Shown here piece after piece: positions 34,471-43,425 of a stretch of DNA of 64,000 bases. Each line of letters begins with the position of its first letter. Positions within the stretch are counted from its first letter, which is position 1. Location: positions 184,234 through 248,233 of the forward strand of contig CBFHJJ010000001.1 in assembly GCA_965655865.1 (NCBI GenBank), written 5' to 3'. The stretch comes from MAG-121220-bin8 sp965655865. GTDB taxonomy: Bacteria > Bacteroidota > Bacteroidia > Flavobacteriales > Flavobacteriaceae. The notes beneath the pieces were generated by a model, which saw only the letters and a program-made list of their open reading frames with translations, had not been told where the DNA came from and ran no database searches. Both the position numbers and the translations under genes were made by a program.

Positions 34471-36089
34471 GATCAGTAATATTAGGTAATGATTTTTTAA
34501 AAGATAATGATGGGTCTTTCAAAATTTTAGAGACCAATACGTCATGTGCGTTTCCAACAAAAAATTTAAACACGTACATTAATAAAGGTGTTTTTGATGC
34601 GTTCATTGAGACACATGGAATCACTAAAATTGATGTAATCAATAGTACCGCATCTTTAGTTCTTACTGAAGATCTTGATTATAGTGAAGAAGATACGTTT
34701 GCATCAACATTATGGGCTTTCATTTCTGAAAATTATTCAGAAACTTTAAGTGTTCAACAGTGGATCTCAGAAAATGGTACAGTACCGATAATTGAGGATG
34801 AGGAAGATCGTCTTATAATAAGAATTGGTTATGACACAAACGCACTGGTTGACGACACTTATTGTAGAGACAACTATAATTTTTTAAAATTAATGTACGA
34901 CAACGACATTAATAGTATACCTAAAACTTACTTTAATGGTGGTGATGATTTAAACTTAGATTCAATAGGAACAACAATACGCGATAATGGTAATTACCCA
35001 AACTTTATAATTAAAAAAAGACTTCCATCGAGTAGTCACATTACATACCCAAAACTTTTAAAAATTTCAACACAAGAAGAACTACAATCACTAAAAACAA
35101 ATCTTACAAGTAATGAAATTTTACAGGAATATATTGTAAATACAGACGACTTAACAAGTAATAGACTTCATACTTATAGACACTATCAGTTTTTATTTGG
35201 TGGTGAACTAACCGAACTTGGATTATTTGAACCAATAGTAATCACTAATAAATGTGAGGTCACAAACGATATTGACTATAACGATTCAAATGAAGTACAA
35301 GTTTGGGAAAGACCCAAACTAATTCAGAAAGTCTCAAAGCAATCATTGAGTAGGGTCCACGGTGACATAAGTAATAGTGTAATTCTTTCGGACAACACTA
35401 TCACTACTGTGGGTAGTCTTAACATTACGGACGAGGTTAAAACTGTTGACTTATACGGGTTAGGTATTGACGACCACCCATTAATGTACCGAGAACCTAA
35501 AGAAAATGTTTTAACTGGAAGTACTCTTACAACTGCATCAGTAATAGGGAAAGACATTGATGAGATAGGTACTTTTAGATGTAAAGTCACATTTAATAAT
35601 GGTAAAGTTTACGATGACACAAGTGATTCTTTTATATTAAAAGTTGTTAATGGTAAAACAAGTTTCAATAAGTTATCTAATTGCTTTGTAAACGACGAAA
35701 TTTTTGTGGGTAATGTTAACACTAATGTGTTAGATACTTTAACCATTACAAATGTAGAATATTACTTTGACGTATTTAATGGGGTTAGTATTGACGTTGA
35801 AGATGAGGATGTTTTTTTAAGACCTTTAGGTGATGACAATGAAAGTTTCATCATAAAACACAATTTTGAGAAAGAACCACAGCCATTCGATCCAGGAGCA
35901 GGATCAGGGAGTAGTATATGTATGTGTTATTACTCAGATGATAGAAGATGTAGTTGTCCAAAACCCTGTATATATAGTTTTGAGGAATGTCAAGCACAAA
36001 GATCGACATGGAGAGACTGTTGTGAAACTACACCTGACTGTTTCGAATACGAACGAGGGGACCCATGTGGGGATACAAATAAGAAATAA
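34467..36089 (+). CDS. Large phage protein, 540 aa, unknown, with cysteine-rich tail
   Basis: The first residues (MRSVILGNDFLKDNDGSFKILETNTSCAFP) resemble the I-L-E-x-N segment of ATP-grasp proteins, and IKKRLPSSSHITYPKLLKIS resembles another part, but order and spacing are incomplete, so I treat this as weak. Residues 350-470 look like beta-sandwich repeats. The last 70 residues hold 10 cysteines (SICMCYYSDDRRCSCPKPC and CQAQRSTWRDCCETTPDC), suggesting a disulfide-bonded or metal-bound tail, odd for an intracellular protein and more fitting for a virion surface. Confidence 0.6.
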   Translation: MRSVILGNDFLKDNDGSFKILETNTSCAFPTKNLNTYINKGVFDAFIETHGITKIDVINSTASLVLTEDLDYSEEDTFASTLWAFISENYSETLSVQQWISENGTVPIIEDEEDRLIIRIGYDTNALVDDTYCRDNYNFLKLMYDNDINSIPKTYFNGGDDLNLDSIGTTIRDNGNYPNFIIKKRLPSSSHITYPKLLKISTQEELQSLKTNLTSNEILQEYIVNTDDLTSNRLHTYRHYQFLFGGELTELGLFEPIVITNKCEVTNDIDYNDSNEVQVWERPKLIQKVSKQSLSRVHGDISNSVILSDNTITTVGSLNITDEVKTVDLYGLGIDDHPLMYREPKENVLTGSTLTTASVIGKDIDEIGTFRCKVTFNNGKVYDDTSDSFILKVVNGKTSFNKLSNCFVNDEIFVGNVNTNVLDTLTITNVEYYFDVFNGVSIDVEDEDVFLRPLGDDNESFIIKHNFEKEPQPFDPGAGSGSSICMCYYSDDRRCSCPKPCIYSFEECQAQRSTWRDCCETTPDCFEYERGDPCGDTNKK

Positions 36090-36108
36090 TTTTATTAAAT
36101 AGAATATT

Positions 36109-36261
36109 ATGGCAAGTAACAAAAATCAAAATGTCACATATGGTAATAAAAATGACATTACAGCAAAATCAAAAACTATTACCACAACCAATGACGTGAA
36201 TTCAATTAAAACATTGAGTAGTCAGTTTAGACAATATGTTGCAACTAAACACATCATTTAA
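36109..36261 (+). CDS. Small polar protein, 50 aa
   Basis: ATG at 36109. Rich in Asn/Thr/Lys (MASNKNQNVTYGNKNDITAK; ends RQYVATKHII). No recognisable domain. Probably structural or disordered. Follows the 540-residue gene by 19 bases. Confidence 0.5.
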   Translation: MASNKNQNVTYGNKNDITAKSKTITTTNDVNSIKTLSSQFRQYVATKHII

Positions 36262-36266
36262 ATTAT

Positions 36267-36503
36267 ATGAAGACAATAAAGAAAGGTGACGACATAAGAC
36301 GTGTTGAGGATTCTCAAGCCGAATCCATGGTGAGTAATGGATGGGATTATTGTTCTAAAGAATTATGGAGAGATCATCGACCAAGAAAGGTTAGTAAAAA
36401 GAACCACACAAAATTAGATGAAGTTATTAGTGATAACTTATCCGATAAGAAAAAAAGAAAGGCTCGTAAGGAGTTGAAAAGAAAAAAACAACAATCTAAC
36501 TAA
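36267..36503 (+). CDS. Small basic protein, 78 aa
   Basis: MKTIKKGDDIRRVEDSQAES, then GWDYCSKELWRDHRPRKV, then a lysine-rich C-terminus (KKKRKARKELKRKKQQ). The basic tail suggests nucleic acid binding. Small proteins of this type are frequent near phage structural genes; no function known. Confidence 0.55.
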   Translation: MKTIKKGDDIRRVEDSQAESMVSNGWDYCSKELWRDHRPRKVSKKNHTKLDEVISDNLSDKKKRKARKELKRKKQQSN

Positions 36504-36572
36504 AAAACAAATTTGACTATGTCAAAAGTTTTTAGTACATTATATAAACATAGCATACCATAACATATCAAA

Positions 36573-36764
36573 ATGAAAAAGAAAATTGTATTAGTATCGA
36601 TGATAGGGTTATTATCCTTTAATTGTGCGTCGTCAAATATAGGACATAAGAAGATACAACCAACAGAAACGGTTGACAAATATAATGAAGGTAGGAGTAA
36701 GGGGTTAATGGAACTCTTAATGTCAGGATTAGTTATTTACATAATGCATTCAATGATAAAATAA
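36573..36764 (+). CDS. Small lipoprotein, 63 aa
   Basis: MKKKIVLVSMIGLLSFNCASSNIG is a type II signal with a lipobox-like FNC, so the mature protein would start with a lipidated Cys18. A hydrophobic segment (LLMSGLVIYIMHSMIK) ends the protein. Likely anchored in the envelope; phage lipoproteins can block superinfection or act in lysis. Stop overlaps the next start by one base. Confidence 0.6.
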   Translation: MKKKIVLVSMIGLLSFNCASSNIGHKKIQPTETVDKYNEGRSKGLMELLMSGLVIYIMHSMIK

Positions 36765-37021
36765 TGAGGAATATTGATAAGTTACAGGACATGTTTCCTG
36801 AACAAGAAATATTACAAGCCGATGGTTTTGACAACGCAATCATAGGTTTAGAACCACTAAGTGGTAAAGTTATCTACGACATTGAAAAAATGACAATGGT
36901 ATTAATTGACGAGGGTTTAACTCACGAAGATGCAATTGAATATCTCGACTTTAACGTACTAAATGCGTATGTTGGAGAAAACACACCACTTTATATCCAT
37001 ACACTTGAAGAACATGAATAA
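36764..37021 (+). CDS. Acidic protein, 85 aa, unknown
   Basis: MRNIDKLQDMFPEQEILQAD and IEKMTMVLIDEGLTHEDAIE form a small alpha/beta protein seen as a conserved phage protein of unknown role. Overlaps both neighbouring starts. Confidence 0.55.
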   Translation: MRNIDKLQDMFPEQEILQADGFDNAIIGLEPLSGKVIYDIEKMTMVLIDEGLTHEDAIEYLDFNVLNAYVGENTPLYIHTLEEHE

Positions 37022-37217
37022 CATAACAGAACTTTTTAATAAGTCTGTTAAGGTAGTTGACAGTTGTGAGAACACCACACAACTTATTGGTGGTATTAAA
37101 TATTGTCATATTTTTAAGAACTACTGTGATAAGATGGGTATGGAACCACTACTCACTAAAATTTATTATGATAGATTAATTGACATTTCCAATGATAAAA
37201 TAAATGAACTTAACTAA
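37014..37217 (+). CDS. Small protein, 67 aa, unknown
   Basis: I use the ATG at 37014 (MNNITELFNKSVKVVDSCEN), overlapping the previous gene by 8 bases. Three cysteines and mainly helical. Overlaps the rmlC-like gene by 14 bases. No family recognised. Confidence 0.55.
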   Translation: MNNITELFNKSVKVVDSCENTTQLIGGIKYCHIFKNYCDKMGMEPLLTKIYYDRLIDISNDKINELN

Positions 37218-37749
37218 GACAGATATAAAAGATTGTTATATTATTGAGTGGGATGAGTTTATTGATGGGAGAGGTGTCTTCTCAGTTCCATTTAATGTTG
37301 ATGAATTTAATAGTAAAACAAACTTAGACTTCATTATCGTTCAAGAGAATGAATCTATGTCCAATAAGAATGTCATAAGAGGTTTACATTTTCAAGAAAA
37401 ACCATACGAACAAGCAAAATTAGTAAGATGTACAACAGGTGAGGTAACAGATGTCATTGTTGATATCAGGAAAGACTCACCAACGTATGGTAATGTGGTT
37501 AAGGTTAAATTAAAAGGTTTAAGCACCAGATCTGTATTTGTACCAAGAGGATGTGCACATGGTTTCTCAACACAAACAGAGGCAGTCTTCAATTATAAGG
37601 TTGACAATCATTACAATAAAGAAAGTGAGGGAGGTATACTATACAACGATCCTCAACTAAATATTGATTGGGAAGTTGAAAAAGAACCTATCATATCTGA
37701 AAAGGATTTATTATTACCTTTTTTCAAAAATCTTGATATTTATAGTTAA
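37204..37749 (+). CDS. rmlC: dTDP-4-dehydrorhamnose 3,5-epimerase-like protein (RmlC family), 181 aa
   Basis: Cupin-fold RmlC: VIRGLHFQEKPYEQAKLVRC holds catalytic His62 and Lys72, TGEVTDVIVDIRKDSPTYG the second strand pair, VFVPRGCAHGFSTQTEAVFNYKVDNHY the third, with the usual tyrosine. Length of 181 is normal. It epimerises C3 and C5 of dTDP-4-keto-6-deoxyglucose on the way to dTDP-rhamnose. RmlA, B and D are not in this window, so host enzymes or genes elsewhere must complete the path. Confidence 0.88.
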   Translation: MNLTKTDIKDCYIIEWDEFIDGRGVFSVPFNVDEFNSKTNLDFIIVQENESMSNKNVIRGLHFQEKPYEQAKLVRCTTGEVTDVIVDIRKDSPTYGNVVKVKLKGLSTRSVFVPRGCAHGFSTQTEAVFNYKVDNHYNKESEGGILYNDPQLNIDWEVEKEPIISEKDLLLPFFKNLDIYS

Positions 37750-37757
37750 AAGAAATT

Positions 37758-37991
37758 ATGCCATTTACAAACGCAGCGGACGCACGAGCGACAACAAATC
37801 AGAATAGAGTTAATTTATCTCATATAAATTCACTAATAGACGCGGAAGTGGCTAAAGGTGGAGAATGTATTGTGGTTGGACCTACCGTACTAACGGAACA
37901 AATGATTGTTCAATTAAGGAATAAAGATTACTCTGTAAACATAAGACAAGATTCAATGGGTTCCTATAAAGAATACCGAATTTCTTGGTAA
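37758..37991 (+). CDS. Small phage protein, 77 aa, unknown
   Basis: MPFTNAADARATTNQNRVNL and a short beta hairpin at the end (YSVNIRQDSMGSYKEYRISW). This kind of protein, helix plus VGPTVLTEQMIVQLRNKDY, recurs in tailed-phage structural regions. Function unknown. Confidence 0.55.
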   Translation: MPFTNAADARATTNQNRVNLSHINSLIDAEVAKGGECIVVGPTVLTEQMIVQLRNKDYSVNIRQDSMGSYKEYRISW

Positions 37992-38006
37992 AAACAAAAA
38001 AACGAT

Positions 38007-38348
38007 ATGTCTAAAACTATAAAATTAAAAATGTCTGATATCCAACGAATGGTTGGAAACGTAATTAAAGAACAAGAAGAATGGAAAGGTTCAACTGACC
38101 CTGAAATTATGGCGTTAGGACAACAAGGTCCTGAGGAAGGTGGTGATGATAATACTGAGGTTGATCCTGAGGATTTAAAACCAGTGGATGAACCGTCTGA
38201 TGATATTGAAAACGACGAGGAAGAAATGGGTGATCCTGACGGGATACCGTTGAAGTTAGGTAAAGATGATAAGGGTAATTATTACATCTTAAAAGATATA
38301 GATCCTGAAAGTGGTGAAAAACCGCTTGTGGGTACGGTAAAATTCTAA
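38007..38348 (+). CDS. Acidic protein with packaging-type N-terminus, 113 aa
   Basis: Begins MSKTIKLKMSDIQRMVGNVI and then KEQEEW, with I20-K21-E22 matching the (L/I)-x-E prohead protease cleavage rule. The remainder is very acidic (EVDPEDLKPVDEPSDDIEND) and ends with a short beta segment (DDKGNYYILKDIDPESGEKP). Could be an internal head protein or scaffold piece. Followed at once by a strong terminator. Confidence 0.55.
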   Translation: MSKTIKLKMSDIQRMVGNVIKEQEEWKGSTDPEIMALGQQGPEEGGDDNTEVDPEDLKPVDEPSDDIENDEEEMGDPDGIPLKLGKDDKGNYYILKDIDPESGEKPLVGTVKF

Positions 38349-38358
38349 TAAAACCACT

Positions 38359-38384
38359 AACCCCACTTAAATGTGGGGTTTTTT
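38359..38384 (+). terminator. Rho-independent terminator
   Basis: CCCCAC and GTGGGG pair across a short AT loop, followed by six Ts, 10 bases after the 113-residue gene. Confidence 0.88.
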
Positions 38385-38410
38385 ATTTCTATTCTTAGGT
38401 ATTTATTATT

Positions 38411-39268
38411 ATGAACTTACTTGACATTTTAGGGGAAGAACAAGATAAAAGGATTGAATCATATAAAATGATATTTCAAAAGAATCCTCATTTTTTTATG
38501 CAGTCTTCTGAGTTTCTTAAAATTGTAATTGAAAATGATTTTATGGTTTTTGACTTTGAAATGGATCCATCTGAGGTTGGTGACTTCATTGATGGTGACT
38601 ATAAAATCGGAAAAGATAGTTCCTTTTTTGAAACATTTTTATTAGGAGATACTTGGGAACTATATGACTATCATTTTTGGGATGGTGATTGGGAGTCGGC
38701 ACTGGAATATCATGTTGACGGTGTTAGGGAAGACACAATTAAAGAACATATGATTCGTGTTGCACAAAAAAATAATGTTGATCTCTCTTCGGAAGACTTT
38801 GTTGATAAATTGAATGGAATGAGTCTTGAGGATCTTATTAATGAATACGATGAGGATACTGAAGTTATTGATTCAATTAGACGTTCTTTAGAGGAATGTG
38901 AAATGGAGTCATATTTTAAAGAAGTAAAATCCAGAATAGAATCTGCTCTCAGTGAATACGGAGAAGTTAAAAAGTTGAATTATGAAGGTGCGGTAGTTAA
39001 TGTTAACCTATCTATGGTTTTAAATAATTATTACAATGGCAATTACGATGAAATGTACGAGTGGTTTAATGACGTTCGTTTTGATTTAGATGATTATGAT
39101 TCTATCTTTAGAGAATTACAATATGAGGACCCTTACTGGGATAAACCCACATACTTTTTTGATGATCGATGGCACGCAGATATTGACAATGCAAACTTTA
39201 ACGCTGTCTTATCCGATCTTTTGAGTGAATTTATGGATGATGATTTAATTAAAAAAATGTCAATATGA
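38411..39268 (+). CDS. Acidic phage protein, 285 aa, unknown
   Basis: Begins MNLLDILGEEQDKRIESYKM, with L7-G8-E9 at the end of the first helix as in other candidates for head packaging. Rich in Asp/Glu, Tyr and Trp (WELYDYHFWDGDWESALEYH). No motif recognised. Its stop overlaps the next start by 4 bases, so the two are probably made together. Confidence 0.55.
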   Translation: MNLLDILGEEQDKRIESYKMIFQKNPHFFMQSSEFLKIVIENDFMVFDFEMDPSEVGDFIDGDYKIGKDSSFFETFLLGDTWELYDYHFWDGDWESALEYHVDGVREDTIKEHMIRVAQKNNVDLSSEDFVDKLNGMSLEDLINEYDEDTEVIDSIRRSLEECEMESYFKEVKSRIESALSEYGEVKKLNYEGAVVNVNLSMVLNNYYNGNYDEMYEWFNDVRFDLDDYDSIFRELQYEDPYWDKPTYFFDDRWHADIDNANFNAVLSDLLSEFMDDDLIKKMSI

Positions 39269-41088
39269 AGTTAGTAGAATCATTATACCAATTAATACTT
39301 GAGGCGAGACCAAAAGAAATATATAAAAAATACTATTCAGATATAGAGTGGAATGTGTTTCTTAATATAATAAGTTTAGATCCTAAAACAAAACTTAAAG
39401 AAATACCAAATGACTACGAAATATTAAAGATTGGTAAGTACGCTAAGTTACTTATTAAAATGTTTAAGTCTGATAAACTAAAACCCGAGGATTACCCAAA
39501 GGCGAAAGAATACCTTACGTTAGTCTACAAACACCAAGTACCTGTTGATGCAAACAAAGTAAAAGAATTGGGTGACTTATATACCCTCGTAGAGAAATAC
39601 TATGTTAAGGACGGAGATCGCAATTACTTTGATGTGGTTAATACTTTAACTGATTCTGACCATAAACTATTGATGAGTGGTGAGAAATGGATCATATACA
39701 CCCCAACAACTGAGAAAGGTGCTGCTTACTTAGGTCACGGTACACAATGGTGTACTGCTTGGGGACCATATTCGACGAATGACCAATATAAAGGTCGTAG
39801 TAACCACTTCTCCCAACATAATAACAGAGGGAGTTTATATGTTATTGTAAAAAGGGACGAACCAACACAGAAATTCCAATTCCATTTTGAAACTAAACAA
39901 TTTATGAACCCTGCGGATAGGGGAATTTCTACTTCAGATTTCTTTGATAAACATAGGGAAGTAACAAAATACTTCTTCCCATCATTGTTTGACGATACAC
40001 CAGTCGATAGTACTGAATTAGATAGAATGGATTTCTTAGGTTACGTGGATGTAGCAACACTAACTGAAAAAGAGATTGGGAACACCGATAATAAGTTGGT
40101 AGAAATACTAATAAATAACAACGGTAATGAACTTATTGAAAAACTAAATGAGGGATCATTTATTAACGACGATAATATATTAGACGTGTCGTTGGATCAA
40201 CGAGACTATAATAGAATAATATTTACACTTGACGAGATAGGTGATGACGTTGAAACTACAAAATATGCGTTAGATGGGTATAAGTCCGCTTCAGGTCACT
40301 ATTCGGATCATGGAGAATACCTTAGAAGTGATATAACAGATACTGACGAAGATCAACAAAGAGAAATATTAACACCAATACTCGAAGCATTCTACGAAAA
40401 AAATTACATTCCTTATGCAAATAGTCGTGATGAATTTATTAAGAAAATAACTTTTGTTTATTTCGATGAACTTATTGGTGATCTTGCAGAGGAATACTCT
40501 CAATTAAATGAAGAGGGTGTTAGGTCTGCAAATGAAGTTAAAGAGAATGAGATAACGAAATATATAGACATTGATGAAGATCGTAATAGTCATGACATAT
40601 ACATACCGGTAATGAGGTTGGCTCTATTCCTCTCTAAAGAAAAGATTACACAAATTACCGATAGTGAGAGTTTATTTGATGCATATGTTGATAGTAAAGA
40701 TATTAATTATGAGTACGAGAACCCAATGTGGGAAATCCCGTTAGAACAAGTTCAACTTAAAGATATGGAAACTCATATCGAGGGTTACTCATCTAAATTA
40801 GAAGAAGAATTTGAATCACATCCCGAATGTGAAAAATCAAGAAACGAGTTACAAGAAATACTAAATAAGTATTTTACAAAATATGGGTATAATTCAATAT
40901 ACCGTTTCAATAACGAACATGTACAGGTAACAGTACAAGAAAAATTCGATTGTGAAAAGAATGGAGTACCTGTAGAGGTTATAATTGAAGAGAAAGGTGA
41001 TCAAAGAAGAGAACGATACACTGGTACTATTTCAATTGAGAAACTGAAAGAATATATCTCCACGGAACCCCTTTTCGAAGAACTTTAA
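39265..41088 (+). CDS. Large protein with a WCTA domain, 607 aa
   Basis: The first helix MKLVESLYQLILEAR ends with I11-L12-E13, a good capsid-targeting and cleavage candidate. Around residues 135-230 lies a domain with GAAYLGHGTQWCTAW, then RGSLYVIVKRDEPTQKFQFH and QFMNPADRGISTSD. This G-x-x-W-C-T, G-x-L-Y-h-I, ending in N/D-x-x-D layout recurs in large phage genomes and reminds me of the PcfJ core, but its activity is unknown. The C-terminal 350 residues are acidic and mainly helical. Confidence 0.55.
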   Translation: MKLVESLYQLILEARPKEIYKKYYSDIEWNVFLNIISLDPKTKLKEIPNDYEILKIGKYAKLLIKMFKSDKLKPEDYPKAKEYLTLVYKHQVPVDANKVKELGDLYTLVEKYYVKDGDRNYFDVVNTLTDSDHKLLMSGEKWIIYTPTTEKGAAYLGHGTQWCTAWGPYSTNDQYKGRSNHFSQHNNRGSLYVIVKRDEPTQKFQFHFETKQFMNPADRGISTSDFFDKHREVTKYFFPSLFDDTPVDSTELDRMDFLGYVDVATLTEKEIGNTDNKLVEILINNNGNELIEKLNEGSFINDDNILDVSLDQRDYNRIIFTLDEIGDDVETTKYALDGYKSASGHYSDHGEYLRSDITDTDEDQQREILTPILEAFYEKNYIPYANSRDEFIKKITFVYFDELIGDLAEEYSQLNEEGVRSANEVKENEITKYIDIDEDRNSHDIYIPVMRLALFLSKEKITQITDSESLFDAYVDSKDINYEYENPMWEIPLEQVQLKDMETHIEGYSSKLEEEFESHPECEKSRNELQEILNKYFTKYGYNSIYRFNNEHVQVTVQEKFDCEKNGVPVEVIIEEKGDQRRERYTGTISIEKLKEYISTEPLFEEL

Positions 41089-41153
41089 TTTTAATATATT
41101 TCACTCGAATATATTATATTTTATAACAAATACTAAAAAAATACTAACTTAAG

Positions 41154-41184
41154 TTTGGATATATCAAATATATCATTATCTTTG
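41154..41184 (+). promoter_or_regulatory. Bacteroidota-type promoter
   Basis: TTTG at 41154-41157 and TATCTTTG at 41177-41184, 19 bases apart, 20 bases before the ATG at 41204. Confidence 0.7.
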
Positions 41185-41203
41185 TGTTATAAATTAATTA
41201 GAT

Positions 41204-41326
41204 ATGAATTATAAAATACCAAAATTCGAGGATTTAAACCCTAAACTTCAAGGGTTCATCACAGGTGTCGGAATCACACTACTTACAGTTTTTACAACAG
41301 GTACTTACTTAGTTTATTTTAGATAA
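41204..41326 (+). CDS. Single-pass membrane peptide, 40 aa
   Basis: ATG at 41204, directly behind a promoter. MNYKIPKFEDLNPKLQGFIT then GVGITLLTVFTTGTYLVYF, one transmembrane helix with a short soluble N-terminus. One base before the nucleotidase. Function unknown. Confidence 0.6.
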   Translation: MNYKIPKFEDLNPKLQGFITGVGITLLTVFTTGTYLVYFR

Positions 41327-41327
41327 T

Positions 41328-41816
41328 ATGATTTTATTCGATAGTTTAAAACATAAGATATTCTGTGATATGGACGGAGTCATTGTTAACTTTGACAAAG
41401 GATATCAACAATTGGAAGGTGCCATTGAATTAGATGGTTCTTATCATAGTACCGAAGAGTTTTGGGCACCTATTAATAAAATGGGTAAAGACTTTTGGAT
41501 AGGTCTTGAATGGACAGAAGATGGTAAAGAACTATGGGGTTACATTGAAAAATACTACCCTGTAATCCTTTCCTCTCCCTCTCGTAGGGGTTTTGGGTCA
41601 AGGGAAGGTAAATCCGAATGGTGTAAAAGAGAATTACCTGGTGTACCTCTAAAATTAGAATACTCTTTTAATAAACAGAAATTTGCAACACCCGAATCAA
41701 TTCTAATTGATGATAGGGAAAGTAATATAGAACAATGGAGAAGTAGGGGTGGTATTGGTATACTACATACGTCAACAAAACAAACAATAGAGGAACTAAA
41801 AAAGTTAAAATTATGA
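41328..41816 (+). CDS. HAD-type 5'(3')-deoxyribonucleotidase-like (NT5C family), 162 aa
   Basis: FCDMDGVIVNFDKGY (residues 12-26) is HAD motif I with nucleophile Asp14 and acid Asp16, as in 5'-nucleotidases. ILSSPSRRGFGSREGKSEWC carries motif II (Ser) and the lysine, and ESILIDDRESNIEQWRSRGG is motif IV with the metal Asp pair. It would dephosphorylate nucleotides, controlling dNTP pools or removing host nucleotides. Overlaps the PH-domain gene by 4 bases. Confidence 0.8.
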   Translation: MILFDSLKHKIFCDMDGVIVNFDKGYQQLEGAIELDGSYHSTEEFWAPINKMGKDFWIGLEWTEDGKELWGYIEKYYPVILSSPSRRGFGSREGKSEWCKRELPGVPLKLEYSFNKQKFATPESILIDDRESNIEQWRSRGGIGILHTSTKQTIEELKKLKL

Positions 41817-42265
41817 GTTACACAACAAGTCTTAAAGATCAGATATCGGTAATTAAACCATCCCAATTTTTGAATATTGGTTTTGTTTTAATGGTTGTTG
41901 GTAGTCTTTTCACCACATCACCATTTGTAATCATACCATTGACCCTATTGTTACTTTGGAAGGTGGTAGATTTATATTGTATATCATGGTGTCTAACTCA
42001 CGACTTAATAATTGAAACTACCGGTGTGTTTAATGTGAACACCGATGAAGTACAGTATTTTAGAATAAAGGACGTACATTTATATCAACCATTTCTTTAT
42101 AGGTTGGTAGGATTATCAAGATTAACAATAACAACATCTGATTCATCAAAACCCGTTGTTATTCTGAATGGGGTTTATGATGGTAAAAGGAAAATGCAGA
42201 CCTTTAGGGCTCTTGCAATTGCAACTCGTAAAGAAATGGGTGTCAAAGAATTTGACATTAGATAA
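41813..42265 (+). CDS. Membrane protein with bacterial PH domain (bPH2/YdbS-like), 150 aa
   Basis: Two hydrophobic helices (FLNIGFVLMVVGSLFTTSPF and VIIPLTLLLLWKVVDLYCIS) are followed by LTHDLIIETTGVFNVNTDEV, YFRIKDVHLYQPFLYRLVGL and SRLTITTSDSSKPVVIL, the typical bPH2 strand pattern with R-I-K-D-V. Function of these domains is unclear; in phages they might act on the envelope or exclude other phages. Confidence 0.75.
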   Translation: MSYTTSLKDQISVIKPSQFLNIGFVLMVVGSLFTTSPFVIIPLTLLLLWKVVDLYCISWCLTHDLIIETTGVFNVNTDEVQYFRIKDVHLYQPFLYRLVGLSRLTITTSDSSKPVVILNGVYDGKRKMQTFRALAIATRKEMGVKEFDIR

Positions 42266-42285
42266 AAAAAAACGTATATTATAGT

Positions 42286-42759
42286 ATGGTAAAATGGATA
42301 AATCGTTATGGGGATGAGTATATGTTCACACAACAAGAGAATGGAGACATCTTATGGGAGGGTAAATTTGAGTATTGTAGGTTCGGATTCCCGAATGTGT
42401 ACGAAGATGCGTATGAAAAATACCGTAAAGACGGTGGTAAACAAAAGATTGAAGAGTTTAAAGAGGAAGTACATCGTTCCATATACGAAAACGACAAATA
42501 CGTTGGACCTTGTGAAATCTCAAAAAAATACTCAAAGTTAGTATATTCGGATAAGGACACGATTAGTATGGTTGACCCATCAGGTGGTCCCTTTCTCAGT
42601 TCAGGAATGGACATGAAGTATATAAATACCAAATTCAGTGGTTTAGAAATTCATTCATTTGTTGTTTCGAAGAAGGGGTATATAATACATACTCTTAGTG
42701 AATTTGATCAAATGAGAGAAACTAAAACAATTAAAACTAAACCATTAATAAAAACATGA
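42286..42759 (+). CDS. Unknown phage protein, 157 aa
   Basis: MVKWINRYGDEYMFTQQENG and FRFG-like GKFEYCRFGFPNVYEDAYEK; it ends SKKGYIIHTLSEFDQMRETK. Small alpha/beta protein with several aromatic residues, similar in style to unassigned proteins of Bacteroidota phages. Overlaps the next gene by 4 bases. Confidence 0.55.
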   Translation: MVKWINRYGDEYMFTQQENGDILWEGKFEYCRFGFPNVYEDAYEKYRKDGGKQKIEEFKEEVHRSIYENDKYVGPCEISKKYSKLVYSDKDTISMVDPSGGPFLSSGMDMKYINTKFSGLEIHSFVVSKKGYIIHTLSEFDQMRETKTIKTKPLIKT

Positions 42760-43271
42760 AAATAAAACAGATTAAAGTTACTTTAAAGAATGGGATGTCA
42801 TTCCCTGAACTATTTGATACAGCAACCATGGCAGTAAAGACTGTGGGTATCTCCGAAATTTTAAAAATGGAGGAGGTTAATTTAGAAGTTAAACAGAAAC
42901 ACGGACACGAGTTTAATAAGAAACAATTTTTGATCATTAGTAAAAGAAGTAACGAAGATCTTGAAACCTCATTAAAATGTGGTTACAGTGTGACCTACAA
43001 CAAACCATCACTCCAAAAAGTATATAGTGGAATGACAATAATTGAAACTTCAGACGATAAAGTTTTAATTGGTAAATTTATTACATTACGTAATTGGGAT
43101 CCCAACGTTCACAAAGATTACGTCCCACCAGGTTATAGACCCGATAAGGATTGGGAATGGGCTATCTACCACAAAGAATCGGAATTAATGGACAGATCTG
43201 AATTAGAAAAAAAGATCGGTAAGATACCAGGTGTTCAAGGTGGTATTGGTTACTACGTCCCCAAAAAATAA
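42756..43271 (+). CDS. Unknown phage protein, 171 aa
   Basis: MKIKQIKVTLKNGMSFPELF, then KKQFLIISKRSNEDLETSLK and DKVLIGKFITLRNWDPNVHK; ends GVQGGIGYYVPKK. Mixed alpha/beta with no motif I know. Confidence 0.5.
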   Translation: MKIKQIKVTLKNGMSFPELFDTATMAVKTVGISEILKMEEVNLEVKQKHGHEFNKKQFLIISKRSNEDLETSLKCGYSVTYNKPSLQKVYSGMTIIETSDDKVLIGKFITLRNWDPNVHKDYVPPGYRPDKDWEWAIYHKESELMDRSELEKKIGKIPGVQGGIGYYVPKK

Positions 43272-43275
43272 ACAT

Positions 43276-43362
43276 ATGTTTGAATATCTTTTTAACCTTG
43301 GTTTGGGGATGAGTTTTCTACTACTCGTGGTCTATCTAATCAAATCATTAAAAAAAAAATAA
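43276..43362 (+). CDS. Tiny membrane peptide, 28 aa
   Basis: MFEYLFNLGLGMSFLLLVVY then LIKSLKKK: one transmembrane helix with a positive tail, giving a predicted N-out orientation. Four bases after the preceding stop. One of many such mini membrane proteins in this genome. Confidence 0.5.
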   Translation: MFEYLFNLGLGMSFLLLVVYLIKSLKKK

Positions 43363-43371
43363 CTAAAATAG

Positions 43372-43401
43372 TTGGTATATCATAAAAAATACTTACATTT
43401 G
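43372..43401 (+). promoter_or_regulatory. Bacteroidota-type promoter
   Basis: TTG at 43372-43374 and TACATTTG at 43394-43401, 19 bases apart, 24 bases before the lipoprotein ATG. Confidence 0.7.
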
Positions 43402-43425
43402 TATTAGAATATAAAACAAATAGAT

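Noticed and set aside
34467..35200. Confident ATP-grasp ligase assignment
   Set aside because: Two segments are suggestive, but the order and key metal-binding residues cannot be matched by eye.
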